A stretch of DNA of 64,000 bases from NCBI GenBank assembly GCA_964473455.1, contig CAYYQX010000001.1:140918-204917 (forward strand), in the 5' to 3' direction. A program made the position numbers and the translations under genes. Positions 1 to 8,138 of the stretch are shown here, piece after piece; position 1 is the first letter of the stretch; the number at the start of each line of letters is the position of its first letter. The notes under the pieces were generated by a model. It worked only from the letters and a program-made list of their open reading frames with translations, searched no databases and was not told the DNA's origin. The stretch is from JALELF01 sp964473455. GTDB taxonomy: Bacteria; Bacillota_I; Bacilli_A; RF39; UBA660.

Positions 1-155
1 ACGTAATATTTATAGCCTTTACCTATTTGATTAAATAATTCATTGTTCTTTGATAATACAACATTAACTGTCGTATCTATGTTTTCTGTATCTATTCTAA
101 CTAGAGTACATCCAGAAAGCAAAAGTAACAGTAGTAAAACCAATATTTTTTTCAT
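1..155 (-). CDS. Lipoprotein, partial (C-terminus off the window edge)
   Basis: The first 51 residues are visible. A short basic start (MKK) and a leucine-rich hydrophobic stretch lead to a lipobox ending LLSGC, so this should be a lipid-anchored surface protein with the Cys at about residue 16. The start codon at 155 has a good ribosome site (AAGGGAAG) upstream. The rest runs out of the window and I recognise no family; the visible mature part (after TLVRIDTENIDTTVNVVL) suggests a small extracytoplasmic domain. Function unknown. Confidence 0.75.
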   Translation of the reverse strand, partial: MKKILVLLLLLLLSGCTLVRIDTENIDTTVNVVLSKNNELFNQIGKGYKYY

Positions 156-235
156 GCTTATCACTTCCCTTTTATTATATCAAAGATATGGTCAAATAAA
201 AAGACATTTAATTATTTGACATGTAAATGTGGTGT

Positions 236-856
236 CTATTTATAAACTATTGTTTTAAATATCTTAAAATTCTTCTTGCAAAACTTTTCTTCATACTCTG
301 TTTCAATATTAAATATATTTTCCTTATGAAGATCAAAAGTTATATATTCTATCTTATAACTGTGCTCACTAAATTTAACAATTGAATATTTAAATAGTTC
401 TTCGTTGTCTGTTTTTAAAACAATCTTTTGCTTATCATAAAAAATATGATCATACTTTTCTAAAAACAAATCACTTGTTAATCTTCGTTTTTGGTGACGT
501 TTTTTTGGCCAAGGATCAGAAAAGTTCAAATATAAGACATCTATATCTTTATAAAAAACATCTAATATGTCTTTCGCATCAAGGCGCATTATTTTTAAAT
601 TGTCAAGATGGTCATTTTCTAATTTTTTAATTAGCTTTAATAAAACACTAGCGTGAATATCTATTGCGATAAAAAGGATTTTGGGATTTTGTTTTGCCAT
701 TTCATAAATAAAACGCCCTCTTCCAGAACCTATCTCAACATGAATCTCTTTTTTAAACATACTTTTATAGTTCCCTTTAAAAGCACTAAAATCATTAATC
801 GTGTATATTGAGTTTTTTACTGTTTCTTCAGAACCCTTTATATTTTTCAATCTCAT
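236..856 (-). CDS. trmB: tRNA (guanine-N7-)-methyltransferase TrmB
   Basis: Makes m7G46 in tRNA variable loops using S-adenosylmethionine. The 206-aa length fits the family. The SAM-binding motif EIGSGRGRFIYEMA is at about residues 42-55 and the TrmB signature NFSDPWPKKRH, with RRL following, is near residue 110. Start at 856 is preceded by AAGGAG. It lies 42 bp downstream of khpA, probably co-transcribed from the rpsP promoter. Confidence 0.95.
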   Translation of the reverse strand: MRLKNIKGSEETVKNSIYTINDFSAFKGNYKSMFKKEIHVEIGSGRGRFIYEMAKQNPKILFIAIDIHASVLLKLIKKLENDHLDNLKIMRLDAKDILDVFYKDIDVLYLNFSDPWPKKRHQKRRLTSDLFLEKYDHIFYDKQKIVLKTDNEELFKYSIVKFSEHSYKIEYITFDLHKENIFNIETEYEEKFCKKNFKIFKTIVYK

Positions 857-898
857 ATTAAAACTCCTTATATATATAATAACAAAATAAAAAAAGAA

Positions 899-1141
899 TT
901 AAAATGCTTCGACATTAATTCTTATCTTTTTTAATCCTTCTACAAAAGCTGCTGCTTGAACTATTGTTCTAATTGATTTAATCATATTGCCACCTTTACC
1001 AATAACGCGGCCTATTTCTGCTTCACTAACTAGAACTTCTATTGTTATGTATTCTTCATCTTCATACTCTTTTAAAGATATCGAATCTTCGTCCTTTACA
1101 ACGCTTTTAATTAAAAATTCAGTCAATTTTAGTGGGTTCAT
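899..1141 (-). CDS. khpA: KH-domain RNA-binding protein KhpA (YlqC)
   Basis: An 80-aa protein that is essentially one type II KH domain. The GxxG loop is visible in GRVIGKGGNMIKSIR. KhpA family members bind RNA and, with KhpB, influence cell division and cell-wall growth in Gram-positives. Its ATG overlaps the rpsP stop by one base (TAATG) and its ribosome site lies inside rpsP, implying translational coupling. The usual next genes rimM and trmD are absent; trmB follows instead. Confidence 0.93.
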   Translation of the reverse strand: MNPLKLTEFLIKSVVKDEDSISLKEYEDEEYITIEVLVSEAEIGRVIGKGGNMIKSIRTIVQAAAFVEGLKKIRINVEAF

Positions 1142-1410
1142 TATTTATCTCCTTTTTTTTGATTGTGGAATTTTTCCATAATTTTTGCTTTACTAAATAA
1201 TGATCTTACTGTATCTGTTGGAACAGCGCCGTTACTTAACCACTTTAAAACACTAGCTTCATCAATTTTTACGTCTCCAGTTAGTGGATTATAAGTTCCA
1301 ACTGTTTCAATAAATTTTCCATCTCTTGGGCTTCTTGAGTCTGCTACAACTACTCGATAAAAAGGACTCTTTTTTGCTCCCATTCTTCTTAATCTAAGTT
1401 TTACTGCCAT
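1141..1410 (-). CDS. rpsP: 30S ribosomal protein S16
   Basis: 89 aa, full length. Starts MAVKLRLRRMGAKKSPFYRVV and contains the S16 signature RDGKFIETVGTYNP. First gene of the rpsP-khpA(-trmB) operon, with its own strong promoter. Ribosome site AGGAGGAAAT precedes the start. Confidence 0.98.
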   Translation of the reverse strand: MAVKLRLRRMGAKKSPFYRVVVADSRSPRDGKFIETVGTYNPLTGDVKIDEASVLKWLSNGAVPTDTVRSLFSKAKIMEKFHNQKKGDK

Positions 1411-1433
1411 TTTATTTCCTCCTCATTAAATTG

Positions 1434-1461
1434 ATTTTACCACATATATAAAAAATGTCAA
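1434..1461 (-). promoter_or_regulatory. SigmaA-type promoter of rpsP
   Basis: On the minus strand, TTGACA (1456-1461) and TAAAAT (1434-1439) with 16 bp between. It sits about 25 bp upstream of the rpsP start. The -35 lies in a short inverted repeat GTCAA...TTGAC (1457-1475) shared with the divergent def promoter region. Confidence 0.8.
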
Positions 1462-1477
1462 CTCTTTTTGGTTGACG

Positions 1478-1506
1478 TTTGAATTTTTTAAACTTTGTGC
1501 TATAAT
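1478..1506 (+). promoter_or_regulatory. Promoter of def
   Basis: TTTGAA (1478-1483), 17 bp, TATAAT (1501-1506). It decides the def start: an in-frame ATG at 1472 lies upstream of the predicted transcription start, so translation must begin at 1526. Confidence 0.7.
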
Positions 1507-1525
1507 ATGCTTGTTGGTGGTTTTT

Positions 1526-2074
1526 ATGTTTAAAAACATTAGTATATTAGATGAAAAAAACAAAATTTTACGCACTGTATCAAAAGATGCGGTTTTTCCT
1601 ATATCCGAAAAAGAAAAAGATTTAATTGCCGATATAATTAAATACTTAAAATATAGTCAAATTGAAAAATTTGCTGAAAAATATGATCTTAGAGCAGGCA
1701 TGGGACTGGCCTTTCCTCAAGTTGGAATACAAAAAAGAATTATAATTATCGTCCATGAATATGAAGAGGGCAAATTTAAAAACTACGTCATAGTAAATCC
1801 TAGAATCATTAGTCACTCTGAAGAACAAATTGCTGCTGAAGTCGGTGAAGGATGTCTTAGTGTCAATAGAGAGGTAGAGGGCCACGTTATAAGGTGGGCT
1901 AGGATCACTGTTGACGGATTTGACGTTGATGGCAACAAACTGCAAATTAGGGCAAGAGAAGAGCTGGCAATTGCCATCCAGCATGAAATAGATCACTTAA
2001 ACGGTATACTCTTTTTTGATCACATTAATAAAAATAAACCGTTTATTACAGATTCAAAAATAAGGTTAATATAA
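1526..2074 (+). CDS. def: Peptide deformylase
   Basis: Removes the formyl group from nascent N-terminal Met. 182 aa with all three metal-site motifs: GMGLAFPQVG (motif 1, F where GLAAPQ is usual), EGCLSV (motif 2, metal Cys) and QHEIDHLNG (motif 3, HExxH). The start at 1526 follows the promoter and a weak GGTGG ribosome site. Single-gene transcript ending in a shared terminator. Confidence 0.95.
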   Translation: MFKNISILDEKNKILRTVSKDAVFPISEKEKDLIADIIKYLKYSQIEKFAEKYDLRAGMGLAFPQVGIQKRIIIIVHEYEEGKFKNYVIVNPRIISHSEEQIAAEVGEGCLSVNREVEGHVIRWARITVDGFDVDGNKLQIRAREELAIAIQHEIDHLNGILFFDHINKNKPFITDSKIRLI

Positions 2075-2100
2075 AAAAGCGTATAACGCTTTTTATTTTT
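2074..2100. terminator. Bidirectional terminator between def and the Ig-like gene
   Basis: AAAAAGCG, loop TATAA, CGCTTTTT with T-runs on both sides. It serves two convergent genes and overlaps the end of the Ig-like gene. Confidence 0.8.
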
Positions 2101-3019
2101 GAACATTAACTGGAACACTTAAAGATACTACTTCACCATCACTTGTTTCCATATCAAAATTTATTTTAGTCTCTCCGATACCCATTCCTTTAACAATAAA
2201 TGAAATAGTAGAATCCTCATCGTTAACTATTGGTCTTCTAATAATTTGAATAATATTAATGTTTTCTTCTGAAGCCGCTATTTGTTTTACTGAAACATTT
2301 TTGTCTGAAACAGTTAAATAATATACTCCAGTTGCTCCATTTTTTACGTTAATTGAGTTTCCTTTAGACAAAGAAAGGGTTGTTGCTTTTGTTACATTAA
2401 CGTTACTAGAAGTGCTCATATAGTTTCCGTCTTTTAACTTTATCGTCGCACTTATTACAGCTTTCCCTACTTTAACACCTGTTACTACTCCGTTTTTAGA
2501 AACGGTGGCAACTAAATCATTGCTACTTTCCCAAGTCACACTTGAATAGGATACTTCACTCGGCTCAAAAAGAAAATAAAGATTTCTTGATGTGTTGATT
2601 TTTAAATCGAAATTTTCAATGTTAAAAGTGACAGTTGTTGTTATTTTATTTTCCTCAACAACAACAACATCAATGTTTGCGTAAGCTTTGCTTTCTGCTT
2701 TAGCAACTATTACAGCAGAACCCGGCTTGATAGCTGTTATAAGGCCAGCTTGATCTACTGTTGCTACAGTTTCATCAGTTGAAGTCCAAGTTAAAGTGGC
2801 ATCTGCCGCACTGTCAGGTAAAATTATATACTTTACTTGATACGTCTTTGTTTCTTCTATTTGAATAGATGAAGTTGTAGTAACTATTTCTAATACTTTC
2901 TCACTAGATGTTGACGGCAAAGAAGAAGCAAAACCAATAATTGCTATAACAACTACTATTACTGCCCCTAAAATTATAATATTCTTTTTATTGTTAGTAT
3001 ATATGTCTTTTAAATTCAT
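2093..3019 (-). CDS. Membrane-anchored protein with bacterial Ig-like (BIG2) domains
   Basis: 308 aa. One N-terminal transmembrane helix (residues about 12-33) is followed by two BIG2-type repeats with the typical pattern VTWESSNDLVATVSKNGVVTGVKVGKAVISA (quoted here only as the type: W-S-S-x-x-x-VATV, then GxITxxxxGxAxI); the first is around residues 60-120 and the second around 140-205. A third beta-rich segment ends the protein. Probably a surface structural or adhesive protein with an uncleaved anchor. Ribosome site GGGTGG. No operon partner. Confidence 0.85.
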   Translation of the reverse strand: MNLKDIYTNNKKNIIILGAVIVVVIAIIGFASSLPSTSSEKVLEIVTTTSSIQIEETKTYQVKYIILPDSAADATLTWTSTDETVATVDQAGLITAIKPGSAVIVAKAESKAYANIDVVVVEENKITTTVTFNIENFDLKINTSRNLYFLFEPSEVSYSSVTWESSNDLVATVSKNGVVTGVKVGKAVISATIKLKDGNYMSTSSNVNVTKATTLSLSKGNSINVKNGATGVYYLTVSDKNVSVKQIAASEENINIIQIIRRPIVNDEDSTISFIVKGMGIGETKINFDMETSDGEVVSLSVPVNVQK

Positions 3020-3070
3020 TTTTCCACCCTTTAGATTATAATATAATTTTTATTGTCTTTAGTCAACGTT

Positions 3071-3793
3071 TTAATTTTCAAGATCAACATTGTGATAAAC
3101 TTTAACAACATCTTCAATATCATCAAGTAAATTTAATAATTTTTCAAAATCCTCTAAGTCTTCACCCATTAAATTTACTTTTGATTTTGGAATCATTGTT
3201 ATTTCATCGATTTCAAAAGTAATGTTTCCAAGGTTTTTAATAACACATTCCTTGATTATGTATAAATCTTTTGGTTCAGCATAAATAATTATTTCTTCGT
3301 TTTCTTTTTCTATATCTATTGGAGTAATATCATCCGTCAATAAAAATTCTAAAACTTTTTCTTCATTATTATACTTAAAACCTACAACACATAGATTTTC
3401 GTACATAAAACTAGCACTACCACTTACTCCTAGTTTACATTTTGTCTTATTTAGTGCGGCCCTAATAAGACTTATACTTCTATTAACATTATCTGTCAAA
3501 CAATCTACAAGAACAGTTGATCCATTTGGTCCGAATATTTCATAACGAACTGGTTCATATGCTTCACTGATTCCACTATTTGCTTTATCTATTGCTCGCT
3601 TAATAATATCTGATGGGATTTGTTCTTTTTTGGCCTTATCAATAATTCGTTTTAAACTGATGTTTGTATCTGCTTCTGATCCACCATTTTTAGCTGCCAT
3701 ATATATTTCTTTAGCATACATTGAATATAATTTTGCTTTTACTGCCCCTGTCTTTTGAATGCTTGCTTTTCTAACTTCATACGCTCTTCCCAT
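3071..3793 (-). CDS. yebC: YebC/PmpR-family (TACO1-like) protein, YeeN type
   Basis: 240 aa, beginning MGRAYEVRKASIQKT, with the conserved KEIYMAAKNGG and family core IPSDIIKRAIDKA. The family binds DNA or the ribosome; recent work on relatives ties it to relief of ribosome stalling, older work to transcriptional regulation. It lies 11 bp after rnc and is probably co-transcribed. Confidence 0.9.
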   Translation of the reverse strand: MGRAYEVRKASIQKTGAVKAKLYSMYAKEIYMAAKNGGSEADTNISLKRIIDKAKKEQIPSDIIKRAIDKANSGISEAYEPVRYEIFGPNGSTVLVDCLTDNVNRSISLIRAALNKTKCKLGVSGSASFMYENLCVVGFKYNNEEKVLEFLLTDDITPIDIEKENEEIIIYAEPKDLYIIKECVIKNLGNITFEIDEITMIPKSKVNLMGEDLEDFEKLLNLLDDIEDVVKVYHNVDLEN

Positions 3794-3804
3794 ATCTTCA
3801 CCTT

Positions 3805-4461
3805 CTATTTTACACTTTTTTCAATTGCTTCTTTTGCAGCTAGTCTCTCTGCTTCTTTCTTACTTCCGGCACTTCCTCTTCCATAAACAATTCCATCTAC
3901 TTTTACTATTACTGTAAACTTTTTATTATGAGATGGTCCTTCTTCTTTTTCAATAATATATTTTAAACTCTTTTTATCAGTTTGAATTAATTCTTGTAGT
4001 TCTGACTTATAGTCTCTAAAAAAATCTATTTCTTTTTTTTCAATTAATGGAATAACATAACTATATATAAATCTTTTTACAGATTCTAGTCCTTTGTCCA
4101 AATAAAGCGCACCAATAAATGATTCAAAAACATCTGCAATTATTGCTTTATGATTTTTTTCGTTAGCTACTTCTCCGTTACCAAATAGAATTGCTTTATC
4201 TAATTCTATTTTCCTTGAATATTCATATAAAGCATCTTCACAAACATAATAACTTCTGAGTTTCGTCATTTTTCCTTCTTCAAAGATGTCTTTCTTATAT
4301 AAATAATCACTTATAATAAGCTCCAGTACAGCGTCTCCCAAATACTCAAGTCGTTCATAACTATCAGAATCATTCTCATTTGCAAAAGAAGTATGAGTGA
4401 GTGCTTTAACATATAACTTCTCATTATTTGTTTTTATATTTAATTTTTCTAATATTTCCAT
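3805..4461 (-). CDS. rnc: Ribonuclease III
   Basis: Cleaves double-stranded RNA in rRNA and mRNA maturation. 218 aa from the chosen start. The catalytic signature ERLEYLGDAVLELIISDYLY is near residue 35, a second acidic cluster ADVFESFIGALYLD follows, and a C-terminal dsRBD ends in GSAGSKKEAERLAAKEA. An upstream in-frame ATG at 4485 overlaps the -10 element, so the ATG at 4461 with GGTG upstream is preferred. Confidence 0.95.
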   Translation of the reverse strand: MEILEKLNIKTNNEKLYVKALTHTSFANENDSDSYERLEYLGDAVLELIISDYLYKKDIFEEGKMTKLRSYYVCEDALYEYSRKIELDKAILFGNGEVANEKNHKAIIADVFESFIGALYLDKGLESVKRFIYSYVIPLIEKKEIDFFRDYKSELQELIQTDKKSLKYIIEKEEGPSHNKKFTVIVKVDGIVYGRGSAGSKKEAERLAAKEAIEKSVK

Positions 4462-4476
4462 AATTTCACCATTACA

Positions 4477-4505
4477 ATTATACAATACTTTGTATTGTTT
4501 TTCAA
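4477..4505 (-). promoter_or_regulatory. rnc promoter with a palindrome filling the spacer
   Basis: Minus strand: TTGAAA (4500-4505), 17-bp spacer, TATAAT (4477-4482). The spacer contains a perfect 6+3+6 palindrome CAATACTTTGTATTG at 4483-4497 (plus-strand reading), an operator-like arrangement. Confidence 0.7.
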
Positions 4506-4521
4506 TAAAAGGCTTTTCTAA

Positions 4522-4550
4522 TTTACTTTTATTTTTTTATTTAGTATAAT
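4522..4550 (+). promoter_or_regulatory. yidD promoter implying a leaderless mRNA
   Basis: TTTACT (4522-4527), 17 bp, TATAAT (4545-4550). The yidD ATG starts at 4557, where transcription would be expected to begin, and no ribosome site fits between. Confidence 0.6.
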
Positions 4551-4556
4551 TGTTTT

Positions 4557-4778
4557 ATGAAAAAAATAATAATTAAGTTAATAAAATTTTATCAAAAAAT
4601 TCCAGGAAACTTTCACTACACCTGTAGACACGTTCCAACGTGCTCGGAATATGCGTGTATTGCTTTAGATAGATTTGGCATTATAAAAGGCTCTTTTTTA
4701 TCAATCAAACGAATTTTAAAATGTAATCCATTAGGAACTAGCGGAATAGATTTAGTCCCAGAAAGGAAGAAAAAATGA
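4557..4778 (+). CDS. yidD: Membrane protein insertion efficiency factor YidD
   Basis: 73 aa, matching the family in size, with an N-terminal amphipathic segment and the signature Cys residues in YTCRHVPTCSEYACIALDRFG and the CNPLG motif. Assists YidC-dependent membrane insertion at the inner membrane face. Its TGA overlaps the ATG of the next gene by 4 nt, so the two are translationally coupled. Confidence 0.93.
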   Translation: MKKIIIKLIKFYQKIPGNFHYTCRHVPTCSEYACIALDRFGIIKGSFLSIKRILKCNPLGTSGIDLVPERKKK

Positions 4779-5626
4779 AATTAAAATACTTTTTTTTAAT
4801 ATTTGTTTGCCTATTTGTTTTGTCAGGTTGTTTAAAAAGAGATAATTTGGAAAACATTGACATATATACAACAATCTATCCGATAAGATATGTAACAGAA
4901 GAATTATATGGAGCAAATAGTAATGTTTACAGCATTTATCCAAGTGGGGTTGATGTAAGTAAATATGAGTTAACAGAAAAGCTTATTAATGATTACAGTA
5001 AAGCAGGAATGGCAATATTTAATGGTCAAAGCGTTGAAAAAAACTATATTATATCTATGTATAAATTAAACAACAATTTAAAAATAATCGACGCCACTAT
5101 GAGTATAGAATTTAATAGCTCATATGAGGAAATGTGGTTAGACCCGTTAAACTTTTTAATGATTGCTCAAAATATCAAAACTGGTCTAAAACAATATATC
5201 AGTAATAGTTATTTAAAAAATGAAATAGAACAAAATTATGAAACCTTAAAACTGGCCATTTCTAATCTAGATGCCAAAATAAAATTAATGGCAACAAATG
5301 CTTCTAGCCAGACTATTGTTGTTTCTAAAGACTTCTTAAAATACTTAGAAAAATACGATTTACGAGTTATTTCTTTAGAAAATGCGAACGAAAAAACAAT
5401 CAATGAAGTAAAATCATTAATAAACAGCGGGAATATTAAATATATTTTTATTACTAGTAACGAAGAACTAAACGAGACAATAACATCCTTTACAACAACT
5501 GGAGTTCAAACATTAACATTTAATACAATGGTAAATTTAACTAGTGAGGAATTAAAAAATGGTGAGGATTACTTATCAATTATGAGTGAAAATATTGAGT
5601 TATTGAAAGAGGAATTATACAAATAA
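4775..5626 (+). CDS. ZnuA-type (cluster A-I) substrate-binding lipoprotein, metal ligands missing
   Basis: 283 aa with a lipobox FVLSGC. The fold markers are those of the zinc/manganese binding family: IYTTIYPIRYVTEELYG at the mature start, a GVDVSKYELT segment, MWLDPLNF, and VVSKDFLKYLEKYDL. At each of the three places where ZnuA-type proteins have a metal-ligand His (GxDPHxYEP, DPHxWLDP, xSHxAFxYF) this protein has S, M/E and K. It may no longer bind zinc, or may bind another ligand. No ABC permease or ATPase gene is adjacent. Confidence 0.75.
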   Translation: MKLKYFFLIFVCLFVLSGCLKRDNLENIDIYTTIYPIRYVTEELYGANSNVYSIYPSGVDVSKYELTEKLINDYSKAGMAIFNGQSVEKNYIISMYKLNNNLKIIDATMSIEFNSSYEEMWLDPLNFLMIAQNIKTGLKQYISNSYLKNEIEQNYETLKLAISNLDAKIKLMATNASSQTIVVSKDFLKYLEKYDLRVISLENANEKTINEVKSLINSGNIKYIFITSNEELNETITSFTTTGVQTLTFNTMVNLTSEELKNGEDYLSIMSENIELLKEELYK

Positions 5627-5650
5627 AAAAGAGCGTATGCTCTTTTATTT
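5624..5650. terminator. Bidirectional terminator between the lipoprotein gene and rny
   Basis: AAAAAGAGC, loop GTAT, GCTCTTTT with T-runs on both strands; serves the convergent genes. Confidence 0.8.
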
Positions 5651-7198
5651 TGCCTCTTCTATTGCTCTTGTTTCTCTTATTACAGTAACCTTTATTGTTC
5701 CTGGATACTGTAAATTTTCTTCTATTCTTTTTTTTACTTCTCTTGCTATTTTTTGACTTCCTAAATCATCTATATCTTCTGGTTTAACAATAATTCTTAG
5801 TTCTCTTCCTGCTTGAACGGCAAAAGCTTTTTCAACACCGTGAACATCTTTTGTAATTCCTTCAAGATCTTCTAACCTTTTAATATAGTTTTCTAGTGAA
5901 TCACTTCTAGCTCCTGGACGAGATGCTGAAAGTGCATCTGCGATAGCAACAAGTGATGCTATTATGCTTGTTGATTCTTTATCTCCGTGATGGGATTCAA
6001 TAGCATTTAAAACCACTTTATCTTCTTTAAATTTTTTGGCAAGTTCATAACCAAGCTCAATATGTGAACCTTCAACTTCGTGATCTATTGCTTTTCCAAT
6101 ATCGTGAAAAAGACCCGCTCTTTTTGCTAAAACTTGATTCTCATCAATCTCTGCTGCCATAATTCCGGCAAGATGAGCTACTTCAATTGAATGCTTTAAA
6201 ACATTCTGTCCAAAACTTGTTCTAAAATGAAGCCTTCCTAAATAACTAACTAATTCAGGCTCTACTTTGGTAATACCAAGTTCAAAAAGTGCTCCTTCTC
6301 CTAGTTCTCTTATTCTAACTTGCATATCTTTTGATGTTTTATCATAAAGTTCTTCTATTCTGGTCGGATGAATTCTACCATCCTTTATTAATGTTTCAAT
6401 TGTTAATCTAGCAATTTCTCTTCTCAAAGGATCAAAACTAGATAACACGATAGCTTCAGGTGTATCATCAATAATTAAATCTACTCCTGTTACAGCCTCT
6501 ATCGTTCTTATATTTCTTCCTTCTCTACCGATGATTCTACCCTTCATTTCATCGTTTGGTAAAGTTACAACTGTAATTGTTTGCTCATTTGCAACATCAC
6601 CCGCATATTTTTGCATACTACTAACAATTAAATCTTTCGCATATTTATCAGCTTCTAATTTTGATTGTACTTCTCTTTCATTAATGTATGAAGAAACTTC
6701 TAAATCCATCATTTCTTCTACTTTTTTTAATACCAAATCTTTGGCTTCTTGTTTTGAATAGCCCGCGATTTTTTCTAATAGTTCAACTTGTTCTTTTTTT
6801 ATATTTTCTACTTTTACTTGTTCTTCTTGGATATTTTTTTGCTTATCTATTAAATTTGTTTCTTTTTCCTCTAGTGTTTGTTCACGTTTTTGCAACATTT
6901 CATCTCTTCTATCAATGTTGTTTTCACGCGTCAAAAGTCGCTCTTCCGCTTCTTTTACTTCAGATTTTCTTTCCTTTATTTCTACTTCTGTTTCATTTTT
7001 TATTTTGTGTGCTTCTTCTTTAGCTTCTAATAGATATTCTCTTTTGATTTTCTCGGCTTCTTTTTTTGCCTTTTCCATCTCAGAATTTATCTTTTTAGAA
7101 ACACTATTTCCTTTAATATAATTGATAATAAACATTACTATAATGCCCAAAAAAATTCCAACAAGTACTAGTAAAGCAGGAAATAATATACCTTCCAT
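5645..7198 (-). CDS. rny: Ribonuclease Y
   Basis: Membrane-anchored endoribonuclease that initiates mRNA decay in Firmicutes. 517 aa: N-terminal transmembrane helix (residues about 3-24), a long charged coiled coil (about 30-200), a KH domain with GRIIGREGRNIRTIEAVTG, and an HD domain with LFHDIGKAID. An in-frame ATG at 7210 is embedded in the ribosome site (GGAGGA), so the ATG at 7198 is chosen. Confidence 0.97.
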   Translation of the reverse strand: MEGILFPALLVLVGIFLGIIVMFIINYIKGNSVSKKINSEMEKAKKEAEKIKREYLLEAKEEAHKIKNETEVEIKERKSEVKEAEERLLTRENNIDRRDEMLQKREQTLEEKETNLIDKQKNIQEEQVKVENIKKEQVELLEKIAGYSKQEAKDLVLKKVEEMMDLEVSSYINEREVQSKLEADKYAKDLIVSSMQKYAGDVANEQTITVVTLPNDEMKGRIIGREGRNIRTIEAVTGVDLIIDDTPEAIVLSSFDPLRREIARLTIETLIKDGRIHPTRIEELYDKTSKDMQVRIRELGEGALFELGITKVEPELVSYLGRLHFRTSFGQNVLKHSIEVAHLAGIMAAEIDENQVLAKRAGLFHDIGKAIDHEVEGSHIELGYELAKKFKEDKVVLNAIESHHGDKESTSIIASLVAIADALSASRPGARSDSLENYIKRLEDLEGITKDVHGVEKAFAVQAGRELRIIVKPEDIDDLGSQKIAREVKKRIEENLQYPGTIKVTVIRETRAIEEAK

Positions 7199-7241
7199 AT
7201 ATTCCTCCATCTATACTAAAAGTTTTTACACTTCTACTTCT

Positions 7242-7270
7242 ATTTTAATCTTTATTGGCATTTTAGTCAA
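7242..7270 (-). promoter_or_regulatory. rny promoter
   Basis: Minus strand: TTGACT (7265-7270), 17 bp, TAAAAT (7242-7247). Confidence 0.7.
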
Positions 7271-7304
7271 GGAATTTAGAAACTTAAATAAGTCATCCTA
7301 AATT

Positions 7305-7329
7305 AAAAAAATAGCCTTTATATGGCTAT
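7305..7329 (-). terminator. Terminator after mutM
   Basis: ATAGCC, 7-nt loop, GGCTAT, then T6; overlaps the mutM stop codon. Confidence 0.75.
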
Positions 7330-8135
7330 AATTTCTGACATTTATTACAGTAATATGTGCTTCTTCCATTAATCTTTTCTTTAATTAACTTTTCGTTACA
7401 AACTGGGCATATTGTTTTTGTATGTACTAGCAAGTTATTTTGAAAGCTACCTTGAACTCCCTCACTTGATTCATAAGTTCGAATGGTTGTTCCACCCAAT
7501 TCAATAGCTTTTTCAAATGTTTTCTTAGTACTTTCAATTATCCTACTTATTTCCTCTTCATTTAAGTCTACCCCTTTTTTTTGAGGATTTACCTTGGCTA
7601 AAAAAAGTATTTCATCCGCATAAATATTTCCTACTCCAGTAATTATACTTTGGTCAAGAAGTAAGGATTTAATAGGCAAATTTCTATTTAGTTTGTTTTT
7701 TAAATAAGTAACATTTAATTTGTCATCCCAGATTTCTAACCCTAATTTGTTTAAGGGTCTGACATCAAAAGCTTTATCCTTATCTACTATATACATTCTT
7801 CCAAATTTTCTAGTATCAACGTAACTTAGTTTAAAATCATCAAAAACAAATGCAACATGTTCATGTTTTAATTTTGCTTCGTCTATTTTTCTGATTTTGT
7901 ATTTTCCTTCCATCCTAAGATGACTTAACATATAAAAATCAGCAAATTCAAACATTAAAATTTTGCCTCTTCTTTTAATGTCTAATATTTTATTGTTTTT
8001 TATTTTGTTAACAAACTCTACTGTTGGATATTCTATTATCTTTTCATAAAAGACGAAAACATCTTTAATTACTTTATTTAATAGTATTTTTTTCAAAGTG
8101 TTTTTTACTGTTTCAACTTCTGGCAATTCTGGCAT
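7326..8135 (-). CDS. mutM: Formamidopyrimidine-DNA glycosylase (Fpg/MutM)
   Basis: Base-excision repair enzyme removing 8-oxoguanine, with AP-lyase activity. 269 aa. The N-terminal catalytic Pro-Glu is present (MPELPEVETV), the helix-two-turn-helix has ITGVGNIYADE, and the C-terminal zinc finger has four Cys (CPVC...CNKC). Lies 3 bp after serS, in a serS-mutM pair. Confidence 0.96.
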   Translation of the reverse strand: MPELPEVETVKNTLKKILLNKVIKDVFVFYEKIIEYPTVEFVNKIKNNKILDIKRRGKILMFEFADFYMLSHLRMEGKYKIRKIDEAKLKHEHVAFVFDDFKLSYVDTRKFGRMYIVDKDKAFDVRPLNKLGLEIWDDKLNVTYLKNKLNRNLPIKSLLLDQSIITGVGNIYADEILFLAKVNPQKKGVDLNEEEISRIIESTKKTFEKAIELGGTTIRTYESSEGVQGSFQNNLLVHTKTICPVCNEKLIKEKINGRSTYYCNKCQKL

Positions 8136-8138
8136 AAA

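Noticed and set aside
1472..1525. Longer deformylase with a hydrophobic N-terminus
   Set aside because: These codons lie over the -35/-10 elements, upstream of transcription.
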